Of a stretch of DNA of 64,000 nt, positions 32,701 to 46,075 are shown piece after piece. Position 1 is the first letter of the stretch, and the number at the start of each line of letters is the position of its first letter. Origin of the DNA: Strigops habroptila (Eukaryota; Chordata; Aves; Psittaciformes; Psittacidae); NCBI RefSeq assembly GCF_004027225.2, contig NC_044288.2:4308719-4372718 (forward strand), written 5' to 3'. Below the pieces are notes generated by a model. The model worked only from the letters and a program-made list of their open reading frames with translations, did not search any database and had not been told where the DNA came from. The position numbers and the translations under genes are program-made.

Positions 32701-35700
32701 CCCTGTTTGAGCTGGAGGACTGGACTAGATGATCCCGAGAGTTTCTTTCCAACCTCAACAATCCTGTGAACGCCAAATACGCTGCTTTCTCCCTCTTCAC
32801 TAGTTAACTGTAGGAAACAGGGCAGCATTCACTGTTACCTGGCAATGGGGAACTGTGGGAGATCAGCCCTGACCGGAGGTAGTGTAAGTTGGAGAGTGTG
32901 TAACTCCCTGGCGAGCCACTGTGAGCAGACCATTGCAACAGCAGGATTATTAGGTCAGTGATTCTGGAAAGCTGCATGATCACGGCAGAATGAGACGCTC
33001 TGTGTGTATCTGCCAGCAGAAGACACCTTAGACTACCTTCAAGGCCAAGAAATTCAGAACCTGAACCTAAGCAAACAAGAAGGGAACGCTATCTGTTTAG
33101 CTAGAAACACCATCTAGGTACAGTGTGATATTGCACTCACGTCAAGTTCTGTCTCCTCCTCTGGCAGGCCCAGCAAGCCCTTGAGCTCTTCATCTTCGCT
33201 GCCCATTTTCTCGTCTCCCTTAACTGCTGATGGAAGCGTCTGAGGCTTCTCCCGCAGCGTATATGCCCGTGTAGAAGCACCAAATGAAACCGTGGAGTCA
33301 ATGGGTATCTGTTGGGGTTTGTGAGGTTCCAAACGGATGTGACCCAAGAATGTGCCGTGCGCTGAGAACATCAAAACGCAAAATAGTCTGTTAGTCATCA
33401 GCTGGGGCTCCTAGTATTCGAGTTCAAGTCTTGAAAAGTTCAGAAACTACATGGTTGCTCCGAGAGACAAGTCCCTGAGGTACTGCTGAAAACATGAGCT
33501 ATGTACATATTACTCACCATCTCATGAACTAAGATAACGCACATGAGACGTCCTCAAAAAGTCATGGAAATAAAGTACAAACACCATTTACTTTTTGGAT
33601 TCTTGTAGGTCCCACTGTACCATGCCTGGAATCAGTCCCTCAGTGGAAAAAAAACAGGTTTTAGATCTTGGGAAACCACCCTCAGTAAGGAAAGCTTCAT
33701 GAGATTTTGAAGGGAAGGCCAAGTCACTTTCCTCCTCTCCCTTAGCCTCCTAAGAGTCTAGAAATGTTCTGTTAAACACCAAGTGAAACAGATGTAAGCT
33801 CACTGGAGCAACCACTCCTTTGCTCCAAACCCATCCAATCTTTCACTAGGATGCTATTTCAGAGTACAATCATCTATCCACACAGTGAAAAAACAACAAC
33901 AACAACAAAGGAAAAAGTGTCTCAGATTCAGAAATGTTTAAGCACTGAAATACTGTGCTTCTATCTGGTTAAATGTCACACTACTTACTGCTGTTTAGAT
34001 CTATGAGGAAAACTCTCTTGAGATGTTTGTGATAGACCAAGGCAGCATGGACCCGAGAGCAAGACTGGTGGTCAATGGTAAAATCGCACAGATCAGGGTT
34101 TCTCCCAAAGAGATAGTATTTCTTCTCATCAATGATGAGTTTCTGAGGCAGAATATCAAACAGAGAAGGGTATTAGACTCCTATCACCTTATGGATCTTC
34201 CTGAAAAAATTCAAGAACATGAATAAACAGAGCAAATTCAAAACAAAGCATCAACAGCTCATCAATATTTCAGTTTTGTCTGACACTTAAATATAGAAAC
34301 TCCAATCTCCTCTTTGTAAAATCAGAGCAGCTGAATATGGAAAAGTCCCAGATACTCCCTTAACAGCCAACACAAGAAAGCCTGGGAAGGACAACAACTC
34401 TTCAAAGATGAGACTGCCTCATACAAGAGACTCTCCCAGTGATTTTTTCACATTCCTCAATGCAGATGACCTTGGAATCTATGCTAAATGATACAAAACA
34501 AAGTTCTATTCCTGTACAGAAGTGGACATACAGGAGATTTCACACCATTATGATAAAGATGTACGAGTATACTGAATATGCAGTGTGATATAAAACCACA
34601 TGAGTCTAAGCAAGTAAACCATAATTTCAGGTATTTCTTCTTAACTCATCCTAGTTCTAAGCTCTTCTTCAAACAAGACCTTACACACTGCAATATCCAT
34701 TACATAAACCATCTCTAGAAAGCAAAGGAACATGACATAGTCCTGCACCATACACAGCAGATTTCTATTTTCAGACAACGTTGTTGGTAGGAACTCCTTG
34801 CACCAAGTGCTGAAGCACCCAAGCAGAGCACCTTACTTCCCACTGTATTCCAAGATCTTCATCTTGGAACCTGTGTTTCCTCACTTCCAGCTGCACGAGC
34901 CATTACAGATTTGTTAACAGATGGCTTCTCCTGCTTTTTGAAACATTTACCAAAGCCCACACAATGTTTCACTAGCACGAACAAGAGAATGCTGAGGATA
35001 CGTCATTTTCCACCAGGAAAAAAGCAGATCTTAGTTCAGGGAAGCATTGCTCTCATGAGATGCTCTGAGCTGAACTAATGTTTCGCCTGCTAGAGGATCT
35101 CTCCCCTCTCCCCTTCGGTTCCCAGCCATACAACCCTCTCCTCAATCCCACTACCTCGCATCTGAGCAAAGTTTTCAGCTTTCAAAGCACTCTTTTGCTG
35201 TGTTAGTCTTCTCCTGCTGTACTGGACGGACTCAATTTGCCTTCAGGCAGATGCACATCCCAGCAAAGAGATGATATAGGCACTAGGACTGTGGGATGAG
35301 GAAGGATCTCCCACTCTGGCAGTAGCATTCATGTCACTCAGTTGTTTGCTCCTAGTCTTGCCAGCTGTATAAACCTCAGCTAGAAAGAGCCACTGTGTGA
35401 GACTAGTTACAGGTAGTTGGTTTGGGGTTTTTAAAGCTATCAGAAAGACTGACACTATGAGCACCTAAACAGTCCCTTATTCTGTGGCACTACAAAGTCA
35501 TGCAGAAAATGAGACAGCTGGAAATAAGGCACAGTATTTCTATTCCTCTGCCTTATTTCCAAGCAAAAAAACTTACATGAACCTCATTTTCTACTACATT
35601 TTCTTAAAGCTCATCCAGTCCCAACCCCCTGCCATGGGCAGGGACACCTTCCACTAGAGCAGGTTGCTCCAAGCCCCTGTGTCCAACCTGGCCTTGAACA

Positions 35701-38700
35701 CTGCCAGGGATGGGGCAGCCACAGCTTCTCTGGGCACCCTGTGCCAGCGCCTCAGCACCCTCACAGGGAAGAGCTTCTGCCTCAGAGCTCATCTCAATCT
35801 CCCCTCTGGCAGGTTAAAGCCATTCCCCCTTGGCCTTGACAGCATTCAAGAGATTTTGCAAATACAGAAGTGAATTGATAAATCGGAAATATTGCAACAA
35901 AGCAATGAGGGAAAATAATTTTATTGCCTTTACTCCAAGAGAAGTTTCCAAAATTTTCTGTGCCTCTGAGTTATAACCCAGCGTTTTTCTTTATACACTG
36001 AGCTTAAACACTTCATGGCTTGTTTTAATGTAGCACTTTTCAGACCCAGCAATCACACGGTGTACCACAGACCTCTGCACAAGGCCTGGGATACAGATGG
36101 CTCGGTTAGTATCAAGTGCTCAGTAATCCAAGAAGATTTAAGAATGTTCTTACCATCAAAAGACAAAACTGAAAAACTATTTGCCACATGTCCCAAACAG
36201 GGAAAGAGATGGACCACATTAAATGCTGTTAATGTGTGGCACAGCTCCCATACATGAGCATAGCTCATTGTTTAATGTAACCATAGTCTAGAGGACTCAA
36301 GTTGTCACCAATACACAGTGTGTAAGGCCAGCAGGCAGCCACACAAGCAGCCATGGATGCTGCATGGAACAGTGCACTAGGACATCCCTGCCAAGCCAGC
36401 CTGGGCCTCAGAAAAGCTTTGGCCAGCAGAGCCTCAGAGCCTGACACCACCAGGACAATACTCCTCCTGACTGTTCATTTATCAACACCAACTTTGCTCA
36501 TCCATCACCAAAAGCAATGGTGCACCCTCAGCTTCCACATGGTGTTTTGCTGCTTTGGTTTCCAGTCCTGACCAGGACTCCTGTGACAGACATTTGCTGA
36601 GCACCAGAGGATTAATTCAGCAGAGAAGTCCATGGAAATTCTTTCATCTTAAAGCTCTCTCTCCACGCTCAAGAATCCAAAGGAAACATGACAAGAGAAA
36701 ACTCATCTTACAGAATCAGTCTCCCAGGTTTAAGGCTGCATAATGTTTGGCCGCTTGCCACATTCCAAAACCCCCAAAGTCACAAAGTCATTTGGCTTTG
36801 CTCACTGAATTTCATTACATGGCCTGAAAGAAAGACTGGAAAACCCAGTGCCAAGTATAACCCGTACCCCAGCTGCTGCTGCTGGGATGGCAGTGAGAAG
36901 GCTGAGCTGAGCAGCAGCCCTACTGCAGCTCTCTCATCTCTGAAACTGATTCTGAACACGCAACACTACCCTGAGAAGCACAATCCATGGCCCACGGATT
37001 GAAGACAAACACTATGCAAAGGGTTTGAATGCTATAGTGCCTAGAAAGAACCAGTGAAGGACAGCCCTCATGTAGTCCCACTAGTGGGCATGAATCAACT
37101 AAGCCATGTCTTGTATGAACTACTGAGCTACTCTGAGGATGCAGTAAATGGGTGTTAGTATCTAACTCCTTTCAAATTCAGGCTGAGCGAAAATCTCTTT
37201 TAGGTCAAGACTGGCTTTGCCAATGTTCTGTGTCTTTAAATCCAGACTAAGGCAACCAGAACAGTCTAAATCCAGCAGCAACGGACTATGAAGAGAAGCC
37301 TCATTTTACTGGTTCCTGGCCTGGGAGAGCACAAGTCTATTTGTAAGATGCCTATTTGTGACCTCTCTATCTGCTTTCCTATGCAAAACATACTCTGGTA
37401 ATTTAACCAAATCTCTCCTGCTAGACACCAGAAGGAACACTTAATATCATCTGATTCTCCTGTGGCAACAGACATTAAAAATCAGCCAAGATTTTGTTTC
37501 CTTAATCTCTCTTGATCTAACACCAAGTTCATGATTTTCCAAGTTCCTGTTCAGAAAAGTTGGCTCGACTTTGTAAACTTTTGCTGCCCAGAAACATTTC
37601 TCTGTTCCAGTCAATTGCAAGTTAGGAGTCTCTCCACAGCTAAATACATTCACTGGCTTGGGTCCTCCCTGTCAGCCATGCTAAGGAGCCTTTCTTATTT
37701 ACTACTTTTGGTGATATAAGACAAAATATGAACTAGAGAATGAGGTGGTACATACCAGACAAATTCTGTAACAAAAATAACTCATTGTATCTGGGCTAAT
37801 CCCAACATTGGTCAAAGATCCAGAACACGGGGTGAAATATCAGACTGTATTTCATACTATTGCAGAGGGCAACAACCCTGGGAAATCCAGCATGCTCAGT
37901 TAACCTTACTGTAAAACAGACTGAGGAGTTTCACTTGGTACTGCTGTTTGAAAGGAGTTTTTCCTCTTACTCTTTTGTATTTGAGATTTCTTTCCCCACG
38001 TTATTCCAGTTCTTGCTCCTGACGTTCCTAACATAAAGTGCCTTTTGGCTGCGGTCTAATACCTGCTATGGAAGTATCTTGTAGGGAACAAAATGTCAAC
38101 TTTGATCCAAAATTAAGTTTGGAAGCATTTTACTTTTACTCTCCCTCTTACTAAGACAGGTTTAATGTTCAGGAAGCCAAGTGTTTGCTACTTGAGCAGG
38201 GCAGTTTTGTACCCCTGTACAGTGCATCTAACCAGAAGACAACTGATGGAAGCACTACACAATATGAGACAACCTTAGAATACAGACAAGGGGGCAAGGG
38301 AAAATTCTCTTCATTCTGAAGTTTCAGAGTAAAATAAACTGATTTGAACATCATGAATATGAGAGAGAGACTAAATACTTATGAGGAAGTGTGGAAAATG
38401 CTGGGAAATGTTCTACTGCTGACACCTATGTACATGATCTACCCAATACACACAAACCCTATTTTCATACCTCAATGAGTTTGTCTCCTTTGACCACATC
38501 CAGATGTAAGCCAGGTGGTGGCTTCCCTGCCCTGGAAAATAAAGAAAGGAAAATATAGCATCAAAACATTTCATAGAGCATTTATTAGGGTTAGAGCGAA
38601 TACTCTATTAGAGCTACAGCCCAAACCTACACAAATGTAAGCAGGATTATTTGGGGGAAAATATGAAAATCTCATCATTTTCTTTTCCTCCCTGCAGATT

Positions 38701-41700
38701 CCCTCTGCCAACACATAACCCATCATTTCTTACAAGAGTTATGCTAACAGGACATGAGGCATTCCAAGCTTTACTTCTCCAGGTGAAAAATAGTTAATGT
38801 ACAAAATATATGGAGCAGCTCCTAAGAGCCCATGACGTGAGGCCAGGAGGAGGCCTTGAGAAGGGGATGGGCTGGGGCTGTTTGCTCAAGGGCTTCATTT
38901 TCTGTCATTACCTTCAAACCAGCAGATCTCTCCCCTTAGCTGCTGAGAGGAATAGAAACTTCTACCATCCTTCCCCTCTAGGACTGGGAATGGCAAAAAA
39001 CCTCAAAGGGGCTCCCCACACACCTGTGGTAGTATAAAAATGTTGGCCAATAGCCTCTGTTCCTCCACACGCACCTGATACTCCAACCTTCCTACCAACA
39101 CAGGTAGCATGGAAGAAACTACAGTATAGCTGGCAGAGGGTCCCCTGCCCTACAATAGGCAACCCTCCTCCACCAAATCCTGGAACAAACAGCAGCCCCC
39201 CAGCCCCAGCTCCATCCCTGCTCACCTCCTGCAAAGCACATTGAGTCAGGCAGCGTTATTCCCACTTGGGCAAGGGGAACGCAGGGGCATGTGGGACTCA
39301 GCAGTGCACAGCAAAACAACATGTGGGAGAACCCACAAGGATGAGCAGCATCAAGAATGTATTTGGTATTGAGAGTGCTGAAAACCAGGACACCACTGTG
39401 GTACCAACATGCTGCCCTTCACTACCCAGGATCTTCGGCTGCTGACAGCAAATCATCTTTGCTCAGACCTCTCAAAATCTGCACCTCTAGTACTTCTTCA
39501 CTGACAATAGCACTGCTGCTTGTCTCTGTGGCTGGACCAGCTTTCTAGGCAACAGCAGTGACCCAGTTCTCAGCTATGCTGCTGCCCTTCTGAAGAACAA
39601 CCATGGACGAGATCACCTCCCCACTGCCTGCTTCGCTCACGGCACAGGGCAAGCCAAGAGAACAGCAACAATGGGGAGCAACGTTTTCAGCATGGCTGGA
39701 GAAGAAAGAAAGGTCATTTGTAATTGAAGTTGTTTGAGGGGGCTAAATATAGATGTTCATGCTTCTGGGACGTGTCTTACAACTTGCAGAAATATTTCTT
39801 CATTTTGCTACACATGAGCCACAGGGTAGCAGCGGAGTCCAGATCCACCGGGCAACTTAAATGCATCTATACCAGTGTCCACACCATAGGCAACAACCAG
39901 GAAGAGCTGGAAGCCATTGTGCAGCAGGGAAATCATCACATAAACAGCATCACAGAAATGTGGTAGAATGATTGGCATGACTGGAGTGCTGCAATAGATG
40001 GCTACAGGCTCTTCAGAAGGGATAGGCAAGGAAAAAGAGGTGGTGGGGTTGCGTTGTATGTCAGGGAGTGCATTGACTGCCTTGAACTCAAAGTTGTGAG
40101 CGAGAAGGCTGAATGTTTGTGGGTGAAGATAAGGAGAAAGCCAACCAAGCTGATATCCTGATAGGAGTCTGTTCTAGACCACCCAGCAAGGATGAAGCAT
40201 TCTTCAAACAGCTGGGAGAAGTTTCATGATCGCTTGCCCTTATTCTCGTGGGGGACTTCAACCTACCAGATGTCTGCTGGAAGTTCAACACGGCAGAGAG
40301 GAAATAGTCCAAGAGGTTCTTGGAGGGTGAAGACAACTTCCTAACCCAGCTGACCAATAATTCTGATCCAACCTCCTTGTGTCTGGACAACGATGGGTTT
40401 TTGGTGTTTGAACTTAACAACCCATGCAGGTTGATGGGAGGCATTTATGATTCCCTCTGCTCTCAGAAGCATTAAAGTAATTCCCAGCAAACTTTCAGTT
40501 GTAAGAAATACACTTCAAAAAGCTCATGGTTCAAACTTGGCAATTACAGACTTATCCTGAACACAAAACAATTGCGCTGTGGTTTAGGAGTATTTTATGG
40601 AAGCTTTCTGATGAGAGACGTGGCTGCTTCAACTGAACAAAGCATTCCATTTGTATGAAAGCATTTGCCTAACTTCACCTTGGCACTACGTATGTTTTCT
40701 TGTTACAATGCAGTTCCACACAGAACTCGATTCTACTGGTTCCCTTGGTTACTTACTCAGGAACGAAATCTCCATGGAATACAGTGAAATTTGGAAATTG
40801 TGTACAAAATTTAATTCCTGAGAGCAGGGCCATAAATATTCTATTAGAGAGAACTACAGGCTTTATGGCATCAAAACATGAATTCAAACTGCACTGAATT
40901 AAATAGGAAAATGAATATTAAGTGGCAAATAACAATGCAGTGATTGTTTGGTAAGATTATTCTGACTTTTTCAGAGAACAGGTATGTTGGAAGTGTAGAA
41001 ATCAGAGGAAGGAAAGACACGACTGTAACCTTTATGCCTAACAGAAGGCTGCTCCAAAGCCTTGTTGAGTTTGATTGCCATCCTACATTTCTGATCAAAC
41101 CCTTTCATTTCCATCCTAAATTTTTTGCTCTTTCCCTTCAGCTGTAAGGGAGAATTCCCTAATACCATCCCTCTTTAAAAATCCTCTATCCAGTGAAAAC
41201 TAGTGTTGATTTTATTTTATTAGGCAGCTAAAGCTCTGTTCTGGCCCAAACTAAGGTCACTGTTTCCCTACGGCATCTGTTTCAGTTTGACTTGAGCTTT
41301 ATTAAGCACAGGTAACAGACTCTGTATCTTCAGCAGTGCTTTCTCCAACAGCACTGACACTTTCCTACCTTACAAATACATATTATTACACATCATGTAA
41401 TATGTCCTTTTATTTCTGAATATTAACTTGTGACCTTTTACTTCTGACTAGTGACTTTCTCTCTTTATGAAGTTCTTGTTCTTAGTCCCTATTTTCCATC
41501 TTTCACTTTGGCATTTTATCTTGTTTTTACTTTTCTGGTCTTTAAGTTATACTGAAAGGACTGGAAAATACTCTGGCCTCTGTTGACCACATCTGTGTCA
41601 CTAACCAGGATTGTGGTCACTTCTGTCAAGGTAATTAATAAAAAACCCCCACAAACTATTCAACTGCTATTGCCTCCTCTAAGTCAACTCCTTATACACC

Positions 41701-44700
41701 CTCAGTTCTGGTATGAACCCCTCTATTGCTTCCTAAAATGATCCTTTCCTGCATGTTCTGAAAGAAACTGTCTTGAAGAAAGCAAGTTCATCTGACAAAG
41801 TCAGCCTTTGGCACAGTAAATCTACTCCTTGCTTTGAATAATTAGTTCCTTCACAGGGTAGTCTAGCAGTGGGCCATGGTAAAGCTCAGGTTTTCCCATA
41901 GCAGCTACACGTATGGATTTGTTGGCCTTGTGGAAGACATCAACTGTTTAGAATGATCACTAACAAAATCCATAAGAGGGATGCCACTGAACAAAATCAA
42001 GTGCCAGCTTGGCTTTAAATAGATGAAAACACCTATAAGCGAAAACTCTCTCCTGTATTAAAGACAGAAAAAAATGTGTTTCTTCAGTCTTTTCACCTTG
42101 TGCTCTACAGGCCAGTCCACTGCTCTGTGCATAACATCAGGATGGTTTTGGGAGGAATCTGTGTAGGTTATTTCTGCCATTGTAGTTCTGTAGGAGAGGG
42201 TTTATCATCAGAGTAGTGGAAAAAAGCAGGGACAGAAGGTCAAGAGGAAGCAGAAAAGCCCTGGCTGAGCTTAACCCTGGAAGGAGCACAGTGGGTAACA
42301 AAAAACACTGCAGAAAAAGAGGACAAAGCCATCAGCACTCCAGGATGTGATGCTACCTACAAGCACTGAGCAACAGAACTGAGGTTGTGCAAATTACCTG
42401 ACAGTACCTCAGCAAGGTTCAGAGTGAGTGTTGACATGGAGTGTCAGCAGCTATACCCAGCTGAAACTCAGCAGCCTCACTGGACACGGTCATACCCAGT
42501 TGAAAGAGAAATTCTGAGCTGTAGCTATTAAAGACATAGGCAGGACAGCTTGAATTCTGTTGTGTTAGTTTAAAATTAGGTCAGTTATTTAGGTTTCTAA
42601 ATGTGGATTCAAAAGCCTAAATTTAGCCACTTCTTAAAAATCTTGGCCTGTGTGACTACTCTATGCATCTCCATACCCAACTTCAAGGACAGGGTGGAAC
42701 TTCCAGAACTCTAAGGCTCATCCCCCCCAGAAATGTGTGTAAAATCCCAGCCAGGAATAGCCTGTTGTTGGCTCAAAGAAACTGAAATCATTGTTACCTT
42801 TAAAACATCCTACTTCAAATGTGTGAATGGTCCAGAACAACCTCCCAACTCATGGTGTGTCAAGAGAAAGAGTAAAGGAAGATTTACCATCCCAAATGCA
42901 GGTTAGACCAGAAAAAAAGGAGTCATTAAACATTTGATGGTCCCCCCAAAACTACACCCCAGATCATTGGTACCCCACTTTTACTCACTAAAACCACCTC
43001 AGAAGTTATGCAAAAGTCTTCGTAAATCCAGGGTATGTCATTGTTATCTAAAGACGTTTTCTAATGTCATGGTTTGGCTCAATTTTGATCCATAGTATTG
43101 GCAACACCTTTATTTCCCCTTCGAATGCATAGCCCATGTCTTTGCCAACACTTCGGGAGGAATTACAGTGGATGCATACACAAGTGCTGGCACAAGCAAG
43201 CACTATGAAGACAGCATTCATCATTTGTCATTGTCTCGAGCTAGTTTAACTGTTGGAAACACAAGAAAAGAAAGAATAAGTGTTTTATGGACTCTGAAGA
43301 AGTACCTTCTAACAGCACAAAAATTAAATCAAAGCCAGAACTTGAACCCTTGAAATTGAATTGATGAAAACCTTGAATTTCAGAGTGGAAGTCTTTTCGG
43401 GAAACTGGATACTAAACCACTAACCACGTTAGGAAAGAACAAGTACAACGAGGAAGGCAAACCTCAAAAGTATGGACAATTTAAATACAAGGGGAAAAAT
43501 ACTATTTCTGTTGATTACATTTAAGATCTATTTCTCATACAATTGGTATTTGTAGTCTCCAAGCCAGATCTGCTTAGAGGCAGAAAAACAGATAAGACTC
43601 TGATTTTGATTTTAATACAGGCTGATGAGATTGAAGTTAATTCACTACAGAAAAAGCTGCGACTGACCACAAAGCCTCTCTGCAAGTCCATGGTTTTGGT
43701 CACCCAAAGGTCTCTGTACAAAGATCTACTGCTATTTAAACAGAAGACTTCTGGGTGCTTGTGTAAGACATCAAGGATCCTGCAGGATACATTTATACTG
43801 AGACTTTCTGGAAGGCAGAGCTTCAACTAACAATACTACTGATCCAAGCCTGCTGCTGCAAACCATTTCACTGAGGAGAATCCTGCCTGGGAAAGGCCCA
43901 TCACTCAGTATCAATACTGATTACATTCTGTACCAGTTTTTCAATTCAATATCATAACTGTGTCCTCTCTGGGTTGCTCTGAAAGAAGCACTTTAAAACT
44001 GTGAGCCAGACTCTGCAATTCAGCAGATGCACCACAAGTCACAGAAAGCTTTAACAGGAAATCTATTCTGCTTTTTTTGCAGACTAGAAAAATAAACCCA
44101 CCTGGTGTAGGAGAGCTCTTCCTTCCTACCGGATAAGGCAGTGGAATACCACCAGCCACAACTCCCCAGTACTTCCCATTTTCTGCTGCCTGTTCAGCAC
44201 AATACAGACACTGTACCTGGAAACTCTCCACATGGGCTTCTGCCTACAGGTTTGGGCTTTTCTGCACAATAAAGGTGCAAGGGGATATAAAGAGCTTCCT
44301 TAGAATGCATAAGGAGAGAGCTCATATATAAGCTTTGTTTTACCTGAGATGGATTTTAGAACATAAAAGGACATTCAGGCTGCAAAAAGCAAGCTACCAA
44401 AAATCTGAGAAATGTCAGAATCAAACAGGCCCTGGCACCTGAACATGACCCCTCACTCCTGGGTGTGAAACCCTGGCCTGGATCATCTCCCCAACACCCC
44501 TTTGCCCTCACATCTCCATCACTCAGCACAACAGGTTGTGCTTCAGAACCAAATCAGGTCAGCACCAGCACAGCAAAGCTGCCTGTCTGTCTGTCTGCAA
44601 GACCTGCCCTGTTTGCAGTAGAAGCCAGAAAATACGTAACTAAAGAGGCCCCCACAGACACAGTTGTTACAATCCTCCCTTCAGGTGGCATTTATTTAGG

Positions 44701-45914
44701 AATCCTTCTGCAATAACACGCAAGTAACTGCAACTAAGCACTGCAAAAGTTCTACTTCTCCAGCTGTTCAATCTATAGCTTGCAAAGGCAGAAGTAATTC
44801 AGATTTACCACTGAATATAATGCAAGGTGTGAACACTGTTGTATAAAATTAAAAAAATATATATATAAAGAGATATTTCAAGTTGAACATCCAGAATAAT
44901 TTTTGGCTTTATCCCTTCCATCATTTTAAGGAGCACCATCTTGTCTCACAGAGATGTTTCTTACTGTGTATGCTCAGCACAAATAAGCTACTAAAATACA
45001 TGAGCAATTCTTTCTCGTGAGAGGGCGAGATGGTTTTATCAGCTGAAGCAGGCACTCCTAAACCAGGTCAAATTATAAGGCAGATTCACTGAGCATCCAT
45101 TCACTGAGCACCATCATCACAGCACTGAAAGGTAGGGGACCCACGGTAAGCCTCAGATGACTGTGCGATTAAAGACTGCAATTGTGCATGCACATACGGA
45201 GCCAGCTCACACCAATGCTTGACTTTTCAGTCGTAACGCTGCCTCATTTTCTATGCGATTTAAAACACACCTGGATAATCAATGTTCCAACCCCCAAAAG
45301 ACAGCACAGCAGAGATCTATTTAGTAATGCATCAAACAAATCAAAGCAAACGAAGCCAGGCCCAGGTAACCTAATCCAAGGCGCTGCTTTCAGCAGGAGG
45401 CTGGAGCAGATTTCCTGAGATCCCGTCCAACTACGGCTCGAAACCTGCCATAATCACGGTCCTGACACTGCTGCTCCCACACGCCGCTTTGCCCCGGGTT
45501 CTTAATGTAATACCCCCCCCCCAAGGCTAGCCTCAAGCCGATGGATTTCTCATCCTGTGCACACAGCTCCAGCAGAACGTTTAATTCCTACTCCACCACA
45601 CGCTCTGTTTAAGCTCTTGGAACAGTCGCAGCATCGCCGGGAGCAGCCTAAAGCCGCGGCAGCCGCTGGACGCGCCCCGCTCCCGGCCCCGCCGCCCGAG
45701 CAGGCGGCCTCAGCCCGGGCCCTTCCCGCCCCACGCCCGGCCCCGCCGCCACTCCCCCGGCGCGGCGCAGCGGTGCGGGCAGCCCGCGGCACACGCAGAG
45801 GCGATGGAGCCCGGCGGGAGCGCCGCAGCCCCGGCCCCGTCCCGCCGCTCACCAACTGGGGCACTCGAAGAGCGAGAGGCCGCCGCCACCGGCGGGGTTC
45901 GCGTTCGCCGCCAT
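29793..45914 (-). CDS. PPP1R8: Nuclear inhibitor of protein phosphatase 1 (NIPP1)
   Basis: Seven coding exons join in phase: 45914-45853, 38531-38471, 34142-33989, 33361-33141, 32467-32323, 31166-31102 and 30146-29793, giving 353 residues (human 351). NIPP1 is a nuclear speckle protein that targets and inhibits PP1, binds phosphorylated splicing factors and links to chromatin repression. Seen: a short Gly-rich N-terminus, an FHA domain (about 50-105, with FGRNPDLCDFTIDHQSCSRVH), a basic NLS-like RPKRKRK at 193-199, the PP1-docking motif RVTF at 202-205, and a C-terminal KKKKYAKEAWPGKKPTPSLLI segment involved in RNA binding and PP1 inhibition. All key motifs are intact and the protein is very strongly conserved. 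Intron 1 (7.3 kb) and intron 2 (4.3 kb) make up most of the gene. Confidence 0.97.
32601..32768 (+). repeat. CR1-like fragment, older subfamily, in PPP1R8 intron 4
   Basis: 'aggctgctcagaaaggttgt' through 'ggactggactagatgatccc' and 'tttctttccaacctcaacaa' follows the CR1 3' sequence with many changes. It is antisense to PPP1R8. Confidence 0.75.
33893..33909. repeat. (CAA)n run in PPP1R8 intron 3
   Basis: About five CAA units follow an A run, close to the exon 3 donor at 33988. It is a short simple repeat. Confidence 0.7.
35603..35834 (-). repeat. CR1 LINE fragment lacking its 3' tail, PPP1R8 intron 2
   Basis: Nearly identical to 14690-14910 over about 220 bases, so it belongs to the same subfamily. 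It starts at 'cttaaagctcatccagtccc' and lacks the terminal 35-40 bases and octamer tail that normal CR1 insertions keep. The other end stops at 'gccattcccccttgg'. It is sense relative to PPP1R8. Confidence 0.9.
38532..45852 (-). other. PPP1R8 intron 1
   Basis: This 7.3-kb intron is mostly unique AT-richer DNA. It contains a CR1 ORF2 remnant (about 39830-40440), a TA-rich tract near 44860-44875, a short GTCT repeat near 44582-44595, and a 290-base stretch at 43521-43830 open on both strands. In human the scaRNA gene SCARNA1 lies in the corresponding intron; I could not identify a credible H/ACA fold here by eye. Confidence 0.6.
39830..40440 (+). repeat. CR1 LINE ORF2 remnant (endonuclease region)
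   Basis: The plus strand around 40240-40310 encodes GDFNLPDVCWKFNTAERK before a stop, which resembles the C-terminal part of the CR1 endonuclease as remembered. The upstream text ('ggtggtggggttgc', 'tatgtcagggagtgc') fits the preceding part. Stops and frameshifts show the element is dead. It comes from the body of the LINE rather than its usual 3' end and is antisense to PPP1R8. Confidence 0.8.
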
Positions 45915-46075
45915 CTTGTGTCTGCCCCATTCAGGCGCGCCCGGGGCACGACGGGAGGCGGGAGAAGCGGCGCGATCCCAGCGCGCACCGCGAGGCGCTG
46001 AGGGGTAGGGCTGTGGCGCGGGAGGAGCCGGTTCTTGAGCGCCGGGAGCGGATCCGGGGCTCGGTGTACGCTGAA
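45620..46075. promoter_or_regulatory. PPP1R8: CpG island and promoter of PPP1R8
   Basis: CpG-dense sequence surrounds the first exon. The start codon is embedded in a YY1-type motif: the minus strand reads CAAGATGGCGGC over 45918-45907, with the ATG at 45914-45912. No TATA box is seen. Long ORFs on both strands in this stretch reflect base composition. Confidence 0.7.

Noticed and set aside
38532-45852. SCARNA1 homologue in PPP1R8 intron 1
   Set aside because: Expected from human synteny, but I could not find a convincing two-hairpin H/ACA structure with H and ACA boxes by eye. A covariance search would decide.
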